Part shown: one piece after another, positions 9,105 through 19,178 of the stretch | How positions within the stretch are numbered: position 1 is the stretch's first letter | How the letters are laid out: every line of letters begins with the position of its first letter | Assembly: GCF_003939025.1 (NCBI RefSeq) | Contig: NZ_RQIH01000009.1 | Coordinates: 1 to 64,000 of the forward strand | DNA: 64,000 bases | Direction of reading: 5' to 3' | Source: Rhizobium sophoriradicis | Lineage (GTDB): Bacteria > Pseudomonadota > Alphaproteobacteria > Rhizobiales > Rhizobiaceae | Notes under the pieces: model-generated | Database searches by the model: none | What the model was told of the DNA's origin: nothing | Seen by the model: only the letters and a program-made list of their open reading frames with translations | Position numbers and translations under genes: made by a program

Positions 9105-9336
9105 TGGAGGCTTGCCGTTTGTGAGAAGTGAATAACTAAGAGGCTCTCGCTTGCCGTGTCCTGACTGTATCGCATCGGCGCTCGTTCGCTGCAGCCTACA
9201 ACGGTCCTCGATGGCGAACGTCGGGGCTTTCGGAGAGCGGGGCGGGCAATTGCGATTCCCGGCTGTAGAGAGCGGCAGAAGACGCGCCCATAAACGGCCG
9301 CCTGCCGTGTTGCCTCAAGAGGGGCACCGTCCTCTG

Positions 9337-9474
9337 TCAGAAATCAATGGCTTTATCGTTCTTTTGCGACCGGCGAAACTCTTCTTCCCGAAGATCAAAA
9401 GACTTCTGTCCGTTCGAAAGCAGCGGCGTAGTCGGCCGATTGGACGCTTTGCGCAGGTCGCGAGTCTCCGTCAT
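9337..9474 (-). CDS. 45-residue protein of the EEEFRRS small-protein family
   Basis: A short gene with a good ribosome-binding site (AGGTGA five bases before ATG). The product is 45 residues, highly charged, without membrane segments or signal. Its second half, FDLREEEFRRSQKNDKAIDF, matches the C-terminus of the 43-residue protein at 19179-19310 (YDPWEEEFRRSYKDDKSFDF). The two genes each lie in one of the two paralogous surface-polysaccharide regions of this window, while their N-terminal halves differ. That pattern suggests a real conserved coding sequence. I do not recognise the family; a regulatory or adaptor role is only a guess. Confidence 0.6.
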   Translation of the reverse strand: MTETRDLRKASNRPTTPLLSNGQKSFDLREEEFRRSQKNDKAIDF

Positions 9475-9681
9475 CGATTCACCTCTTAGTCAGATATAAC
9501 CATATGAGGCCCGCGCGCGTCGAGTCCAGGTCGGAGATGATTTTGTTGACATCGACAGATTGTGTGATTGGATCGTGAGCGACGTGGAGGTTCGGACTGG
9601 TGTCGGCTTGAACCTATGCGGCTAGAACGTTTTTCAATATGAGGTAGTGGTAGACGTAGGATGTACCGAAAGACGACGTGA

Positions 9682-10746
<1,065 letters not shown>

Positions 10747-11700
10747 GTGTCCGACTTGTCGAACAAGAAAATCTGGGTGGCCGGTCATCGGGGCATGGTG
10801 GGCAGCGCCCTTGTGCGCAGGCTTCACTCAGAAAATTGCACTGTCGTTACGGCAACACGGCAGGAGCTCGATCTCAAGCGGCAGGACGAAGTCGAAAGGT
10901 TTGTCCAGACGAACAAGCCGGATGCGATCATCCTCGCGGCTGCGAAGGTTGGCGGTATTCTGGCGAACGACACCTTTGCGGCCGATTTTCTCTACGACAA
11001 TCTGATCATCGAGGCCAATATCTTCGAAGCCGCGCATCGAAATGGCGTCGACAGGCTTCTGTTTCTGGGCTCGAGTTGCATTTATCCTAAATTTGCGCCG
11101 CAGCCGATTTCTGAAGATGCGCTTTTGACCGGCCCGCTCGAGCCGACCAACGAATGGTATGCCGTCGCGAAGATTGCCGGCATCAAGCTGGCGGAAGCCT
11201 ACCGTAAGCAGCACGGGCGCGATTATATTTCTGCCATGCCCACCAATCTTTATGGTCCGGGCGATAATTTCGATCTGCAATCCAGTCACGTCCTGCCCGC
11301 GCTAATTCGCAAAGCCCACGTCGCAAAGGTGACAGAGGCACCCGAAATTACCATCTGGGGAACCGGAACGCCGCGACGGGAATTTCTTCACGTCGACGAT
11401 TGTGCGGATGCGCTCGTTTTCCTGCTGAGAAATTATTCCGACGCGCAACATGTCAATGTTGGTTCGGGAGAGGATATCGAAATCGTTGAACTGGCGCGCT
11501 TGGTTTGCGACGTAGTCGGTTATGAAGGAACAATCGCCCACGACCTCTCCAAGCCAGACGGTACGCCGCGCAAGCTCATGAGCACAGACAAGCTGAAGAG
11601 CATGGGCTGGAAGCCCCGTATCTCGTTGGAGGACGGCATCCGCGCCGTGTATAACTGGTTTCTACAGCTCGAGGGTAACGCCGGCGCGGTGCGACAGTAG
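10747..11700 (+). CDS. fcl: GDP-L-fucose synthase
   Basis: Fcl/WcaG (317 residues) is the epimerase-reductase that turns GDP-4-keto-6-deoxymannose into GDP-L-fucose. It has the NADP-binding GHRGMVGSALVRRL (about 13-26), SSCIYP (about 107-112), and EWYAVAKIAG containing the YxxxK catalytic pair (about 136-140). NLYGPGDNFDL and REFLHVDD are typical family segments. Translation starts at a GTG touching the gmd stop. With gmd it supplies fucose for the O-antigen or exopolysaccharide, consistent with the neighbouring acyl-, methyl- and glycosyl-transfer genes. The length is normal, with no lesions. Confidence 0.97.
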   Translation: MSDLSNKKIWVAGHRGMVGSALVRRLHSENCTVVTATRQELDLKRQDEVERFVQTNKPDAIILAAAKVGGILANDTFAADFLYDNLIIEANIFEAAHRNGVDRLLFLGSSCIYPKFAPQPISEDALLTGPLEPTNEWYAVAKIAGIKLAEAYRKQHGRDYISAMPTNLYGPGDNFDLQSSHVLPALIRKAHVAKVTEAPEITIWGTGTPRREFLHVDDCADALVFLLRNYSDAQHVNVGSGEDIEIVELARLVCDVVGYEGTIAHDLSKPDGTPRKLMSTDKLKSMGWKPRISLEDGIRAVYNWFLQLEGNAGAVRQ

Positions 11701-11928
11701 CGTCGATCCGTTCCGAATCGTGTCGACAATAAGGACGTCGCGAACCGTCGGCGCAGCAAGATCGGCGTGCCGTCAGCATGGCGCGGCGCTGGTGCGACGG
11801 CTAGCCGCAAGCGGCTCTGTTGATTGAAGCACGCGACTACGCCCCGCCTTACACCAGCCATTCAGCTGCTTGGACAAGCAGCAGGTCAGACATCCGCATC
11901 GACGCCTGTCTTTTCATCAATTTGGGAG

Positions 11929-11974
11929 AATTGGCTGGGGAACCTGGATTCGAACCAGATCAACGAAGTCAGAG
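11929..11974. repeat. attR-like partial copy of the tRNA-Gln 3' half
   Basis: These 46 bases repeat positions 22079-22125, the 3' end of the tRNA-Gln gene including its T-arm and CCA, with one indel and two substitutions. The copy stops inside the anticodon arm, so it is not a functional tRNA. It lies 50 bases beyond the 3' end of a broken integrase gene. This is the expected layout of the distal attachment site of an integrative element that entered at tRNA-Gln. The preceding bases from 11701 hold no gene I recognise. Confidence 0.85.
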
Positions 11975-12023
11975 TGTTTTCGCGCGTGTTGTTTCTATTA
12001 GCAAATCTCCTTACATGTTGCGG

Positions 12024-12643
12024 CTATGTCACGTTGACCGCGAACAGCGCCTTTTCGGCGGCTTCCATCTCGGAGGCCTCATCAGCCGCCGGGAACAGGT
12101 GTCCGTAGGTATCGAAAGTCACGTGAATTGAGCTGTGACCCATACGCGCCTGAACGGCCTTGGGCGTAAGCTCCAGCCCTCCAGTCCGCCTTCCGATTTA
12201 TGCACCACGCCGCATACCAGTGACGCGGCGCTGGATACTTTGGCGCCAAGATCGCGTTGCCGTCCTTGCACTTTTTGTGGGTGACGACAGACAGGCCAGC
12301 TGCAATCTCGGTTTCCCAAAGTCCGCGATGAAGCATGTTGTTGTGAAACTCGATGTTGCCTGCCTGATTAGCGAACGTTAGCCCTAGATCGTTTCAGCTT
12401 CCATTTCTTAAGGGTGTTCACCGCTATCGGTGGCGGGGGCACCGTCCGCTGTCCCGCCTCGCTCTTTGGCATCCTGACCTTTCCGTATTGATCGGCGCGC
12501 TGGCGCACGTGAAGCTGTCCCTTCTTCAGGTCGACGTCTTCCCATCTCAATCCCCGCGCTTCGCTTCTTCGCTTGACCGAAACCCCGTTAAGATCATGGT
12601 GATGAGCAACGGTCGGTATCTGCCAGTGGCGGCTTTGAGGATT
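12024..12643 (-). pseudogene. Tyrosine recombinase (phage-type integrase), fragmented
   Basis: The C-terminal catalytic half of a site-specific integrase can be pieced together from several frames. ITMILTGFRSSE is followed after a shift by ARGLRWEDVDLKKG with the first catalytic Arg, then HVRQRADQYGKV, then NIEFHNNMLHRGLW and AAGLSVV. After another shift comes ARMGHSSIHVTFDTYGHLFP with the conserved Gly-His and the nucleophilic Tyr. It stops at 12024. At least three frameshifts are present, and the N-terminal half is missing where the IS3 element begins at 12644. It presumably once integrated the island at tRNA-Gln. Now dead. Confidence 0.9.
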
Positions 12644-12706
12644 TGACCTGCCACGGGTAATTTCCTCCAAATTGGATTAGAGTCCGGCCTATTGAAGGAC
12701 GGACGC

Positions 12707-12973
12707 ATGAAGAAGCAGAGATTTACGGAAGAGCAGATCATTGCTGTGCTGAAGGAGCAGGAGGTTGGCGCGAAGATGGCCGATCTCTGCCGCAAGCATG
12801 GGATTTCAGAAGCGACTTTTTACAACTGGAAAGCCAAATACGGCGGCATGGAGGTTTCCGAGGCGAAGCGCCTGAAGGCGCTCGAAGAGGAGAACGCCAA
12901 GCTGAAGAAGCTGCTGGCCGAGCAGATGCTGGACGCCGCCGCACTACGCGAGCTTCTTGCAAAAAAATGGTAG
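12707..12973 (+). CDS. IS3-family transposase OrfA
   Basis: An 88-residue protein starting MKKQRFTEEQIIAVLKEQE. The helix-turn-helix (DLCRKHGISEATFYNWK, about 33-49) binds the element ends, and a leucine-zipper-like helix (LKALEEENAKLKKLLAEQ) follows, as in all IS3 OrfA proteins. It ends at an A7 run (12960-12966), the classic -1 frameshift site that fuses OrfA to OrfB in this family. OrfA itself looks intact. Because OrfB is broken, it could at most act as a repressor or act on related copies elsewhere. Confidence 0.9.
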   Translation: MKKQRFTEEQIIAVLKEQEVGAKMADLCRKHGISEATFYNWKAKYGGMEVSEAKRLKALEEENAKLKKLLAEQMLDAAALRELLAKKW

Positions 12974-13865
12974 GACCTGCCGCCAAGCGTGAAGCCGTCG
13001 CGCATCTGAAGGCCGTCCTGGGTCTCTCGGAGCGGCGGGCCTGCCAAATCATATCCGCTGACCGAAAGACGGTGCGCTATCGCTCATGCCGACCGCCGGA
13101 GATCGAGCTGCGTGCAAGACTGCGAGAACTCGCAACCGAGCGACGGTGCTTCGGTTATCGGCGGCTGTTCGTGCTGCTCAAGCGGGACGGAGAACCGTCC
13201 GGGGTCAACCGCATCAACCGGCTGTATCGCGAGGAAGGGCTTTCGGTCCGCAAGCGAAAAGCCAGACGGCGTGCCGTCGGCACGCGTGCGCCGATCCTCG
13301 TCGAAGCGAAGCCAATGCTCGCTGGTCGCTGGATTTCGTCCACGACCAGTTCGCCTGCGGCAGACGCTTCCGCGTGCTCAACGTCGTCGATGACTTCACG
13401 CGCGAATGATCCCCGACACCTCGATCTCCGGCCGTCGCGTCGCACGGGAATTGACAACCCTCCTCGAGCGGCGCGGCAAGCCTGGCATGATCGTCTCTGA
13501 CCATGGCACGGCGTTCACCTCGAACGCGGTCCTCGCCTGGTCGAAGGAACACAAGGTCGGGTGGCACTACATCGCGCCGGGAAAGCCGATGCAGAACGGC
13601 TATGTCGAATCCTTCAACGGCCGCATGCGCGACGAGCTGCTGAACGTGAGCCTCTTCTTCGGGCTCGGCCACGCCCGCAGTGCCATTTCCGAATGGATAG
13701 ACTCCTACAATACGTTCCGGCCGCACTCTTCGATCGGATACCGTACCCGGAGCCTATGCCGGGACCATCGCCGCAACCGGCTCCAACGCTGCGCAAGGTG
13801 AAGGCTACGCTTTTCCGCCGGTTGCTCCCGCCACGTCAATTGGCGTATCGAAAACCGCCGAGGCT

Positions 13866-14834
13866 CTAATTGTGGAGCCTCAACAGGTTGTCCTGGGTAA
13901 GAGCGAGCCTAGTGATTGGTGGTTTTGAGTTTAGACTTCCGTGAGGCCTGTGCCAATTGTAGCGATGAAGCCATCGTGGCAGTTCGGCGGCGCGCATGTC
14001 CGAGTTGGGATAGGCGACGGCGTAGGCCCACTCTCTGAGGGCGGTCTGGATGAAGCGTTCGGCCTTTCCGTTGGTTTTAGGCGTATATGGTCTGGTGCGG
14101 ACGTGCTTGAGGCCGTTGTCGCGACAAGCTTGGCCGAATGGCTTTGATGTGTAGCAGGGACCATTGTCGGTCATAACGCGCTCGACCGCGATCCCGAGGC
14201 TGGCATAATAGGCCAATGCCGCCTTCAAGAGGGCCACGGCGCTTTCTTTCGTCTCGTCCGGCAATATCTGTGAGAAAGCGATGCGAGAGGCATCGTCGAT
14301 GGCCACATGAACGCATTCCCAACCGGCGCCCCAACTCTTGCCTCTGCGCGAACTCTGGCGAGTGCGATCGCCGGTGATGCGGTGGCCGACCTCATGAAAC
14401 CGGCCGAGCTTCTTGATGTCGATATGAATCATCTCGCCGGGAGCCTGGCGTTCATAACGACGCACAGGCTCGGCCGGCTCGATATCCTTGAGGCGGGAGA
14501 GGCCTGCGCGCTTGAGAACCCGGCTCACCGTCGCTGCAGATACACCGGTTTCGATCGCGATGTGCTTGCCAGTCAGGCGCTGGCGGCGAAGCGTGATGAT
14601 GCGCTCCGCCAGCGCCTGACTGGTCTGCCGGGGCATGGCATGAGGTCGGGAGGAACGATCGAGCATCGCCTCTCGACCACCGGCCTTGAAACGCTCGACC
14701 CAACGGCCGACGATCTTGGCCGCGACGCCATAGGCCTGTGCTGCCTGAGCCTGGGTCAGATGCCCTTCGATAACAGCAAGCGCCATTTGTTCCCGGCGCA
14801 ACGGCGTCAGTCGGGCATTCTTATGAATGTTCAG
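13866..14834 (-). CDS. IS481-family transposase
   Basis: A DDE transposase of about 322 residues. The N-terminal helix-turn-helix region is TQAQAAQAYGVAAKIVGRW, with a second HTH at ATVSRVLKRAGL. The core has HIDIKKLGRF with the first Asp, MTDNGPCYTS with the second, and KTNGKAERFIQT with the Glu. It ends HRPHGSLNSKPP..., the normal family C-terminus. The frame is open to a TTG inside the right inverted repeat (14900), but homologous proteins start at the NIHKNARLTP segment, here preceded by CTG at 14834; the first ATG is at 14786. The stop lies five bases outside the element, in the duplicated target. Probably active unless the weak start prevents it. Confidence 0.85.
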   Translation of the reverse strand: MNIHKNARLTPLRREQMALAVIEGHLTQAQAAQAYGVAAKIVGRWVERFKAGGREAMLDRSSRPHAMPRQTSQALAERIITLRRQRLTGKHIAIETGVSAATVSRVLKRAGLSRLKDIEPAEPVRRYERQAPGEMIHIDIKKLGRFHEVGHRITGDRTRQSSRRGKSWGAGWECVHVAIDDASRIAFSQILPDETKESAVALLKAALAYYASLGIAVERVMTDNGPCYTSKPFGQACRDNGLKHVRTRPYTPKTNGKAERFIQTALREWAYAVAYPNSDMRAAELPRWLHRYNWHRPHGSLNSKPPITRLALTQDNLLRLHN

Positions 14835-14917
14835 TCGCGGCGATCCTTCCGACTCGAGGTGTGATAGCTCCAGTCTCCTAAATCCGCTTTGAATGGACAA
14901 CCTCCCGAAAGCTCACA
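13871..14917 (-). mobile_element. Complete IS481-type insertion sequence (1047 bp)
   Basis: Inverted repeats of 23 bases bound the element: 13871-13893 and 14895-14917 share the outer TGTG and the inner AGGTTGTCC. A 6-bp direct repeat TCTAAT flanks it on both sides (13865-13870 and 14918-14923), the target duplication made on insertion. It holds one transposase gene with an intact catalytic frame. The target was the last codons of the IS3 orfB gene, so this insertion is younger than the IS3 insertion. Confidence 0.92.
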
Positions 14918-14978
14918 TCTAATCGCCGCTGGATGAAAGTTCAGTGGCAAGTCAGGGTTTCGAAAAATCCCGCAGGTG

Positions 14979-16949
14979 CTATTGAACCTTCCAGACTTGA
15001 GTGAGTAGGTGTCCGATCTTTGCTGCGCCATACGGGGACACATGATCGTCGTCGAAGTAGTAGGGTAACTCTTCCCCCACAGAGCTGCACAAATCGTTAT
15101 CGCAGAATGCCCGATGAGACGGAACCAATTGCGCAATATCTCCAACGATCGAGCGCAGCTTTTCGTCAGTGAAAACTATGCCCTTTGCGTGGCTGTCGAT
15201 CCTGAAGACGTTCGAGTTCTCGCGCCCGAAATGCAATCGCCTCGCTGTCGGATTTGGAGCGTTGCTCCCCACGTTGGGCGGCTCCTCCACGACGATTACA
15301 TTCAGCCCATGGTTTGCGAGCGTTTCCACAGTTCGCCGAAGAGATGAAGCAAAGTCGGTCTCGAGAGACGACAGATCGCCACCACCTGCTGCATCTTGCC
15401 ACCAACGGGGGTACGCTGACCATCGAGCAACCAGCAGAGCGGTCTTAATGTCCGACCGCGATATGAAATCTGTGACCGCCGACGCGTATGCGGCGCATTG
15501 ATCCGACAGATGGTTAGCCACAGCGGTCGGCATGCAACCTGGCTTGGTAAAGAGGTAGCCAGAAATTCCCCGGCTTTTGGCGATGTCATCAACGGCGGGC
15601 GAAAGCGCTCGTGCATGAGAGTCACCCCACAGGACAAATGAAGCGCCTGAGGTTCCTGCACCTAGTTTGAAGCCATCTACCGGTAATTCATGCAGATTAG
15701 CTGGCGGAAGTTCCCTGCCTTTTGTCGCGGCGAGCAGATTTCTCACCTCCGGTGTCAACCGCCAGGCCATGCCGCTCGAACTTGCGGCCAGTCCAAACAG
15801 GGCGATTGCAGCGGTACAAACTGCAATGCAGCCAAAGTAGACACCGCGGCTGGTCATCGACCTAGCGGTGCGACGGAAAGGCACCTCAATATAGCGCCAA
15901 GAAAGGTAAGAGATGGAGACCACAATTACGGCGAGGGCTGCTGTCTCGTACCCACGTAATTCTCTGATTGCAAAGTACTTCGCGAACACGAGCACAGGCC
16001 AGTGCCATAGGTATAGGGAGTAGGACATCAAGCCCACGAGCACCAACGGCTTGCAGCCTAACGCTCGCGCGACCCCATGGGGAGCGGCGTTGTGGGTTCC
16101 TGACCATATGATCAAGGCTGCCCCGATGGTCGGCACCAGGGCCCATGGACCAGGGAAAAGCAATACGCTGGTCATGAGGATGCATCCGCCCACTATCATA
16201 ACAATTCCTATGCTCCCTGCCAAGTTTTGCAGCGCGGCGGTCCGCAGTGTCGGAAGGACGCCAAGTGCAAGGACTGCCCCAATGAGTAATTCCCAAGCAC
16301 GAGATCTGAGCAGGTAGAATGCGGCGTCTTTGCTCACGTATGTTACGATTTCGGTGCTGTACAAAAACAAGAGTACAGCGCCTGCCGCCACTCCTGCGGG
16401 GATCAACCGGGGAAAGAGACGCGCAGCGACTGCGAAGCACAGTGGGAAGATTAGGTAAAATTGGCCCTCGATCGAAAGAGACCACGTATGCAGCAAAGGC
16501 TTTGTCGAAGCTGACACATCGAAATAGCCCGCTTCCCGCCAGAAATTTATGTTGGACCTAAGTATCGCTATGGAAGTGGCGCTTTTCCCGAATAGTTTCA
16601 GGTCGTCGGTCATAAAAAGTGTGAAAGCGAGAACGCTCGATACCGCCACAACCACGAGCAAAGCAGGATATATCCTGCGAATTCGTCTTTCGATGAACCC
16701 TATTAGGGTCAATTTTCCTGAAAGATATTCAGTGCGCAATATGGTTGTGATCAGGAAGCCTGATATAACGAAGAATACGTCGACGCCAATGAACCCGCCC
16801 GGCGTGGCGGCGAAGCCAAAGTGGTAGAGGATTACTATGCCAACCGCAATCGCACGCAAGCCATCAACATCGGGTCTATAAGAATGCTTTGTCACTCCGC
16901 CAGCCAGCGGCTCGCGTGACGCCGAACGATTATAAAGGTTCATCTGCAA
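14979..16949 (-). CDS. OafA-type O-acyltransferase with SGNH domain, second copy
   Basis: A 656-residue acyltransferase-3 membrane protein of the same design as the one at 2201-4210. YRPDVDGLRAIA leads to His43, GVDVFFVISGFLIT and RRIRRIYPAL follow, with about ten helices up to residue 365 and a periplasmic SGNH domain with GDSH at 442-445 and DDDH at 633-636. At about 159-164 it reads LSIEGQFY where the family norm is LSVEEQFY; that Glu-to-Gly change (Gly162) may alter activity. It is carried by the tRNA-Gln island next to an intact GtrC-like protein, so it probably adds acetyl groups to a surface glycan. Start codons at 16949 and 16943 are both possible. Confidence 0.88.
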   Translation of the reverse strand: MQMNLYNRSASREPLAGGVTKHSYRPDVDGLRAIAVGIVILYHFGFAATPGGFIGVDVFFVISGFLITTILRTEYLSGKLTLIGFIERRIRRIYPALLVVVAVSSVLAFTLFMTDDLKLFGKSATSIAILRSNINFWREAGYFDVSASTKPLLHTWSLSIEGQFYLIFPLCFAVAARLFPRLIPAGVAAGAVLLFLYSTEIVTYVSKDAAFYLLRSRAWELLIGAVLALGVLPTLRTAALQNLAGSIGIVMIVGGCILMTSVLLFPGPWALVPTIGAALIIWSGTHNAAPHGVARALGCKPLVLVGLMSYSLYLWHWPVLVFAKYFAIRELRGYETAALAVIVVSISYLSWRYIEVPFRRTARSMTSRGVYFGCIAVCTAAIALFGLAASSSGMAWRLTPEVRNLLAATKGRELPPANLHELPVDGFKLGAGTSGASFVLWGDSHARALSPAVDDIAKSRGISGYLFTKPGCMPTAVANHLSDQCAAYASAVTDFISRSDIKTALLVARWSAYPRWWQDAAGGGDLSSLETDFASSLRRTVETLANHGLNVIVVEEPPNVGSNAPNPTARRLHFGRENSNVFRIDSHAKGIVFTDEKLRSIVGDIAQLVPSHRAFCDNDLCSSVGEELPYYFDDDHVSPYGAAKIGHLLTQVWKVQ

Positions 16950-17158
16950 TCCGTGTTAGAACGTGCCCGATCGACTGATAAAGCTCGACAGATAAATCAC
17001 CCGAAATACCGCAGCTCATCGATCCTATTCGGAAAATCGCTGGCGAGCACCCTATTAGGCTTTTACTCGGTAAAATGGAATATGTGGGACTGAGTGAGGC
17101 GATCATCCGCTGGGAGAAACTGAAACCACCGCAGACCAGCCCGGGCTTGTCGCGCCCG

Positions 17159-18607
17159 TCACTGCGCGTTGGCTGCGCATGCGGTTTCCGGCATACTCGG
17201 AATCTTGTGGCCGAGCAGCAGGGCGATTTGGCTGTAGTAGAAAATCTGCTCCTCATCCCGCCCGAATAGCCTGTTGGGCCGTGCCCAGTACGACGATGTC
17301 GTTTGATCTAGAGCGAGAAGCGCCGTCTGCATATCCGCGATCATCTGACTTTCGGGACCAGGGCGTTCTTTGTATAGGGCCGCGCCTACTTGGGCGACAG
17401 CCGCGGCGGCAACGACCAAGCATACCGCCGCTTTCGACAACTGCCACTTCGCGGCTAGACGGTAGATAAAGAGCGCTATGCCCGCAATCACAACCGCCAG
17501 GAATAACGAGCCGTAACGCGAGTGCAATTGGAAGAAGACGTATCGACCAGAAAACTGGTCGACATACCCCTTTGCCATTACAAATCTTAACACGGACATC
17601 GATCCCAGCCACGTCATGGTAATGATGACGATATCCGAGAGGCTCCCCGGTGGGACTGGAATGCTTACCCTTTTGAGCAAGCGCGCCGCTCGACCGAATG
17701 GGTCCAGCCGGTAGGAAGCCACGGCCAGTGAGATAAACGCGGCCAGCACCAACGCAAGCACCCCCAGACCCACGATTTGGGTCAACTCTTCCCTCAGTAT
17801 GATGCATGCCGCGGAAATTCCGCATAACAACAGCGTCGGCCGGTCGGTGAAAATCCGCGGCCGGAATAGCGCATCCATCCCGAGGAACGTGAACACGATC
17901 AGCGTCGCGTTGCTTTGATGGACGAAGCCTAGAACCGCCAGGACAGCGTAGAAGACACGGTAGTTGCCCTGCCAACGCCACGTGCACGCCGCCAACAGCA
18001 GAAGTGCCGACAAACCTCTAGGTGCGAAATTGAAGATGTTAAAATTCTGGTGCGCCGAGAGCACGAACTTCACGGAGAGGAGCCGATCGCCGGTGGTCAG
18101 CCGATCACCACCGGCATGCATGCCCGCGAGCGCTGCGCACACGACTGCCGCCACCGCGAAGATCATTAGCCGTTCAACGGAATTCCTACCGAAGGAAATA
18201 AGACAGATGGCGGCAAGGGTTGTCAGGATCTGCGCTATCTGAAAAGTGCCAATAAAGGCTGCGCTATCGAAGGCCGACATACCGCTGGCATGAGGGAGCA
18301 CGGAGAACACTCCATTCCAAACCCACGATAGCAAGGTGTAGTTCCAGATGTAGTTGTAACGAAGATCAAGCCTCGACACGAAACTTGCCTCCGTGTCTCC
18401 ATTTTCATTGACCTGCACACACGACAGCAGCGTATGGAAAGTCGACTTGAAGGAATTCGGAGTGTGTGAAACCAGGCCGGATAGCAGGTAGTAGAGATTG
18501 TCGTCATCGAGACGGAACGTGCTCAGGAAATTAAGTGTGGCGAAATAGATAATGAAAGACGCCAGAGCTACGGCGGTTATGCTTTTAAAAAATACGGCTT
18601 TGTTCAT
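17159..18607 (-). CDS. Multi-membrane protein, GtrC-like O-antigen modification candidate
   Basis: A 482-residue integral membrane protein with roughly ten to eleven hydrophobic helices. The first periplasmic loop has a conserved-looking DDDNLYYLLSGL and FKSTFHTLLSCV. Later segments are SAHQNFNIFNFAPRG and YVDQFSGRYVFFQLHSRYG. The fold pattern and length resemble polyprenyl-sugar-dependent (GT-C/GtrC) transferases, and the decayed paralogue at 5689-6879 lies beside GtrA and GtrB genes, which supports this. I know no named family for it. Carried on the island, 209 bases upstream of the second acyltransferase on the same strand. Likely adds a sugar to the O-antigen in the periplasm; the assignment is inference. 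Confidence 0.75.
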   Translation of the reverse strand: MNKAVFFKSITAVALASFIIYFATLNFLSTFRLDDDNLYYLLSGLVSHTPNSFKSTFHTLLSCVQVNENGDTEASFVSRLDLRYNYIWNYTLLSWVWNGVFSVLPHASGMSAFDSAAFIGTFQIAQILTTLAAICLISFGRNSVERLMIFAVAAVVCAALAGMHAGGDRLTTGDRLLSVKFVLSAHQNFNIFNFAPRGLSALLLLAACTWRWQGNYRVFYAVLAVLGFVHQSNATLIVFTFLGMDALFRPRIFTDRPTLLLCGISAACIILREELTQIVGLGVLALVLAAFISLAVASYRLDPFGRAARLLKRVSIPVPPGSLSDIVIITMTWLGSMSVLRFVMAKGYVDQFSGRYVFFQLHSRYGSLFLAVVIAGIALFIYRLAAKWQLSKAAVCLVVAAAAVAQVGAALYKERPGPESQMIADMQTALLALDQTTSSYWARPNRLFGRDEEQIFYYSQIALLLGHKIPSMPETACAANAQ

Positions 18608-18863
18608 TGCGAAGATTTTTTGCCCGCTACCCCAGACTCAACCCAATACCATTGATTGCCCGTTCGCCATAGACCCGCCGACGTTTGCGGCAAAGCAGCG
18701 TAGCGGCATAGCCTTCTCGTCAGTGAAGTTATCCACACATTGCGCAGAAAGCGCGTCCGACTGTAGATGTTGGTGATGCGGAAACGACGAAAACATCACC
18801 GTATTCCTATCTGAGAATTTATTCTGAGGCGACCGGTCACGGGGCTGCATTCTTACCGACACA

Positions 18864-19067
18864 CTATGTGACGCGGATTACCTCATTTGACATCAGCAGA
18901 AGGAAGCTGCCCTCATCGAGACGCTCGGCAACCTCGCCGTCTTCCGTGACGTAGTCCACCCGTGGACTTGCCGAAAACCTAGGCGCCCGCATTTGTTCAA
19001 TCACAGTGTAGTTGCGGCCTGCCGCGTTAGAACAGTGGAACCGCTGAGTCTCGACGTAATTTGCCAT
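18864..19067 (-). CDS. Small hypothetical protein (67 residues)
   Basis: A short soluble protein starting MANYVETQRFHC, with a Tyr-Thr-Val strand, a RFSASPRVDYVTEDGE segment and an acidic-to-hydrophobic end (GSFLLLMSNEV). The pattern of alternating strands suggests a small beta-rich fold. A GAG-containing ribosome-binding site precedes the ATG at 19067, and an in-frame GTG at 19076 is a possible alternative. It lies on the same strand as the small gene at 19179-19310 and upstream of the membrane protein at 17159. Not recognised; plausible cargo gene of the island. Confidence 0.55.
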   Translation of the reverse strand: MANYVETQRFHCSNAAGRNYTVIEQMRAPRFSASPRVDYVTEDGEVAERLDEGSFLLLMSNEVIRVT

Positions 19068-19178
19068 ATTCATCACTCGGAACGATTTTTATCTTCCGGA
19101 TATTTTGGCAATTGTTCCGCAGAGTCAAGAAAAGTGGCGTGCGAATTGGTCCACGAGCAGCGGGCGCCGAGGTGCATT

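Larger units (their letters stand above)
12967..14936 (+). pseudogene. IS3-family transposase OrfB, frameshifted and interrupted
   Basis: OrfB is the DDE integrase-fold part of the IS3 transposase. The sequence is readable but changes frame at about 13313 (before NARWSLDFVHDQF, holding the first Asp), at about 13405 (a small deletion after VVDDFTRE), and again near 13740 (after HSSIGYRT). Between these lie [10 protein letters not shown] with the second Asp and [15 protein letters not shown] with the Glu. The last codons are split by the nested IS481-type element: bases 13866-13870 join to 14924 onward to give EALIAAG and a stop at 14936. Inactive. Confidence 0.85.
12644..14954 (+). mobile_element. 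IS3-family element with an IS481-type element nested inside
   Basis: The outer ends are imperfect inverted repeats. The left end reads TGACCTGCCACGGGTAATTT from 12644; the right end, read inward on the minus strand from 14954, is TGACTTGCCACTGAACTTT. The genes are orfA and orfB of the IS3 type. Removing the nested element at 13871-14917 and one copy of its 6-bp target duplication leaves an element of about 1.26 kb, the usual IS3 size. OrfB has several indels, so it is inactive. It cut the integrase gene. I see no clear short target duplication at its outer ends. Confidence 0.85.

Noticed and set aside
11931..11974. Possible second tRNA-Gln gene
   Set aside because: Only the 3' half is present; the anticodon stem, D-arm and 5' acceptor strand are missing. 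Treated as an attachment-site copy.
13866..13921. Continuation of IS3 OrfB past 13870 in the plus frame
   Set aside because: These bases belong to the IS481 inverted repeat and its transposase C-terminus; the true OrfB end is rejoined at 14924-14936.
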